Below, piece after piece: positions 63,647 through 64,000 of a DNA stretch of 64,000 bases. Below the pieces are notes generated by a model that was given only the letters and a program-made list of their open reading frames with translations, had not been told where the DNA came from and made no database searches. Both the position numbers and the translations under genes were made by a program. Location: NCBI GenBank assembly GCA_959347315.1, contig OY365806.1, positions 29,563,866-29,627,865 of the forward strand. The letters run 5' to 3'. The number at the start of each line of letters is the position of its first letter. Position 1 is the first letter of the stretch. This DNA is from Bimastos eiseni. Lineage: Eukaryota; Annelida; Clitellata; Crassiclitellata; Lumbricidae.

Positions 63647-64000
63647 CTGGAAGAACAGAGCAACATCAGACTAAAACTATGTTTCCCTAGATTAATCGCT
63701 GTAGCATCATATTTCAACCCACACATGTACATGCATAGGTGTAGGTATTGTGTATGTATAGGCATTTATTAATATGAAATGCATGTGAACATGAATGCAC
63801 ATACAGTGCATGTGGAATAATGAATGCATGCAGTATACAGCGTATGAGTATTTACACACATGCGTTCATCACATGCGCATAGATACACACTTGTATACTC
63901 ACTATACTTGTAAGAATTTTCATGAATTCAGATATGTATAAATGTTGCATGCATTCAAGCCAGAAGACACCCATATGTACATAAAGTATTTACACTTACA
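63647..64000 (-). other. DDX42 intron running off the right edge
   Basis: The acceptor TTCTTCCAG precedes the exon ending at 63646. The rest is intronic, with many GCATG and CACATAC words and no further exon. The exons for the DDX42 N-terminus must lie beyond 64000. Confidence 0.8.

Overview
This is eukaryotic nuclear DNA: a gene-poor, microsatellite-rich left third followed by two multi-exon housekeeping-type genes facing each other tail to tail. The genes have many small exons, GT-AG introns and introns full of transposon remains. The protein sequences and the abundance of hAT, Tc1/mariner, Helitron, LINE and tRNA-type SINE debris suggest an invertebrate animal. The palindrome TAGGCCTA is very frequent on the left side, which I associate with echinoderm-like or other marine deuterostome genomes. 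That last step is inference, and no species can be named from the window.

Left region (1-21.2 kb). No confident gene lies here. It holds simple repeats ((ATT)n, (AT)n, two long TATG arrays with higher-order structure, CTA/TTC and ATC tracts), a ten-copy 49-bp minisatellite, a 200-base assembly gap, and decayed LINE, Tc1/mariner and tRNA-like SINE fragments. One minus-strand open segment (14194-14398) looks like a first coding exon with a signal-like hydrophobic stretch and an exact GTAAGT donor.

Middle region (21.2-46.6 kb, + strand). A complete copine gene of 20 coding exons was reconstructed. All 20 exons join in frame and give a 567-residue protein with two C2 domains and a copine/vWA domain, closest by eye to the CPNE5/8/9 subfamily. 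Its introns carry two hAT-type non-autonomous elements, a CAGT-ended MITE-like element, an antisense LINE reverse transcriptase remnant, a transposase-like fragment, SINEs, and a duplicated 3' splice-site segment that makes a decoy acceptor.

Right region (46.6-64 kb, - strand). The intergenic space has a 425-bp MITE with TTA target duplications. It is followed by DDX42, a DEAD-box RNA helicase of the U2 snRNP/spliceosome. Fifteen exons (632 residues) are present and the N-terminal exons lie beyond the right edge. Every helicase motif is present. The C-terminal tail is much shorter than in vertebrates but keeps the terminal basic-SRWD end. DDX42 introns hold a 649-bp hAT element with a perfect 8-bp target duplication ending 32 bases from a splice acceptor, a SPIN-like hAT element, a Helitron 3' end, a 23-bp minisatellite and several local duplications.

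I see no sign of an undescribed enzymatic system. The points most worth a second look are the transposon insertions and duplications that touch splice sites, the SPIN-like element, and the odd sequence architecture of the left region.
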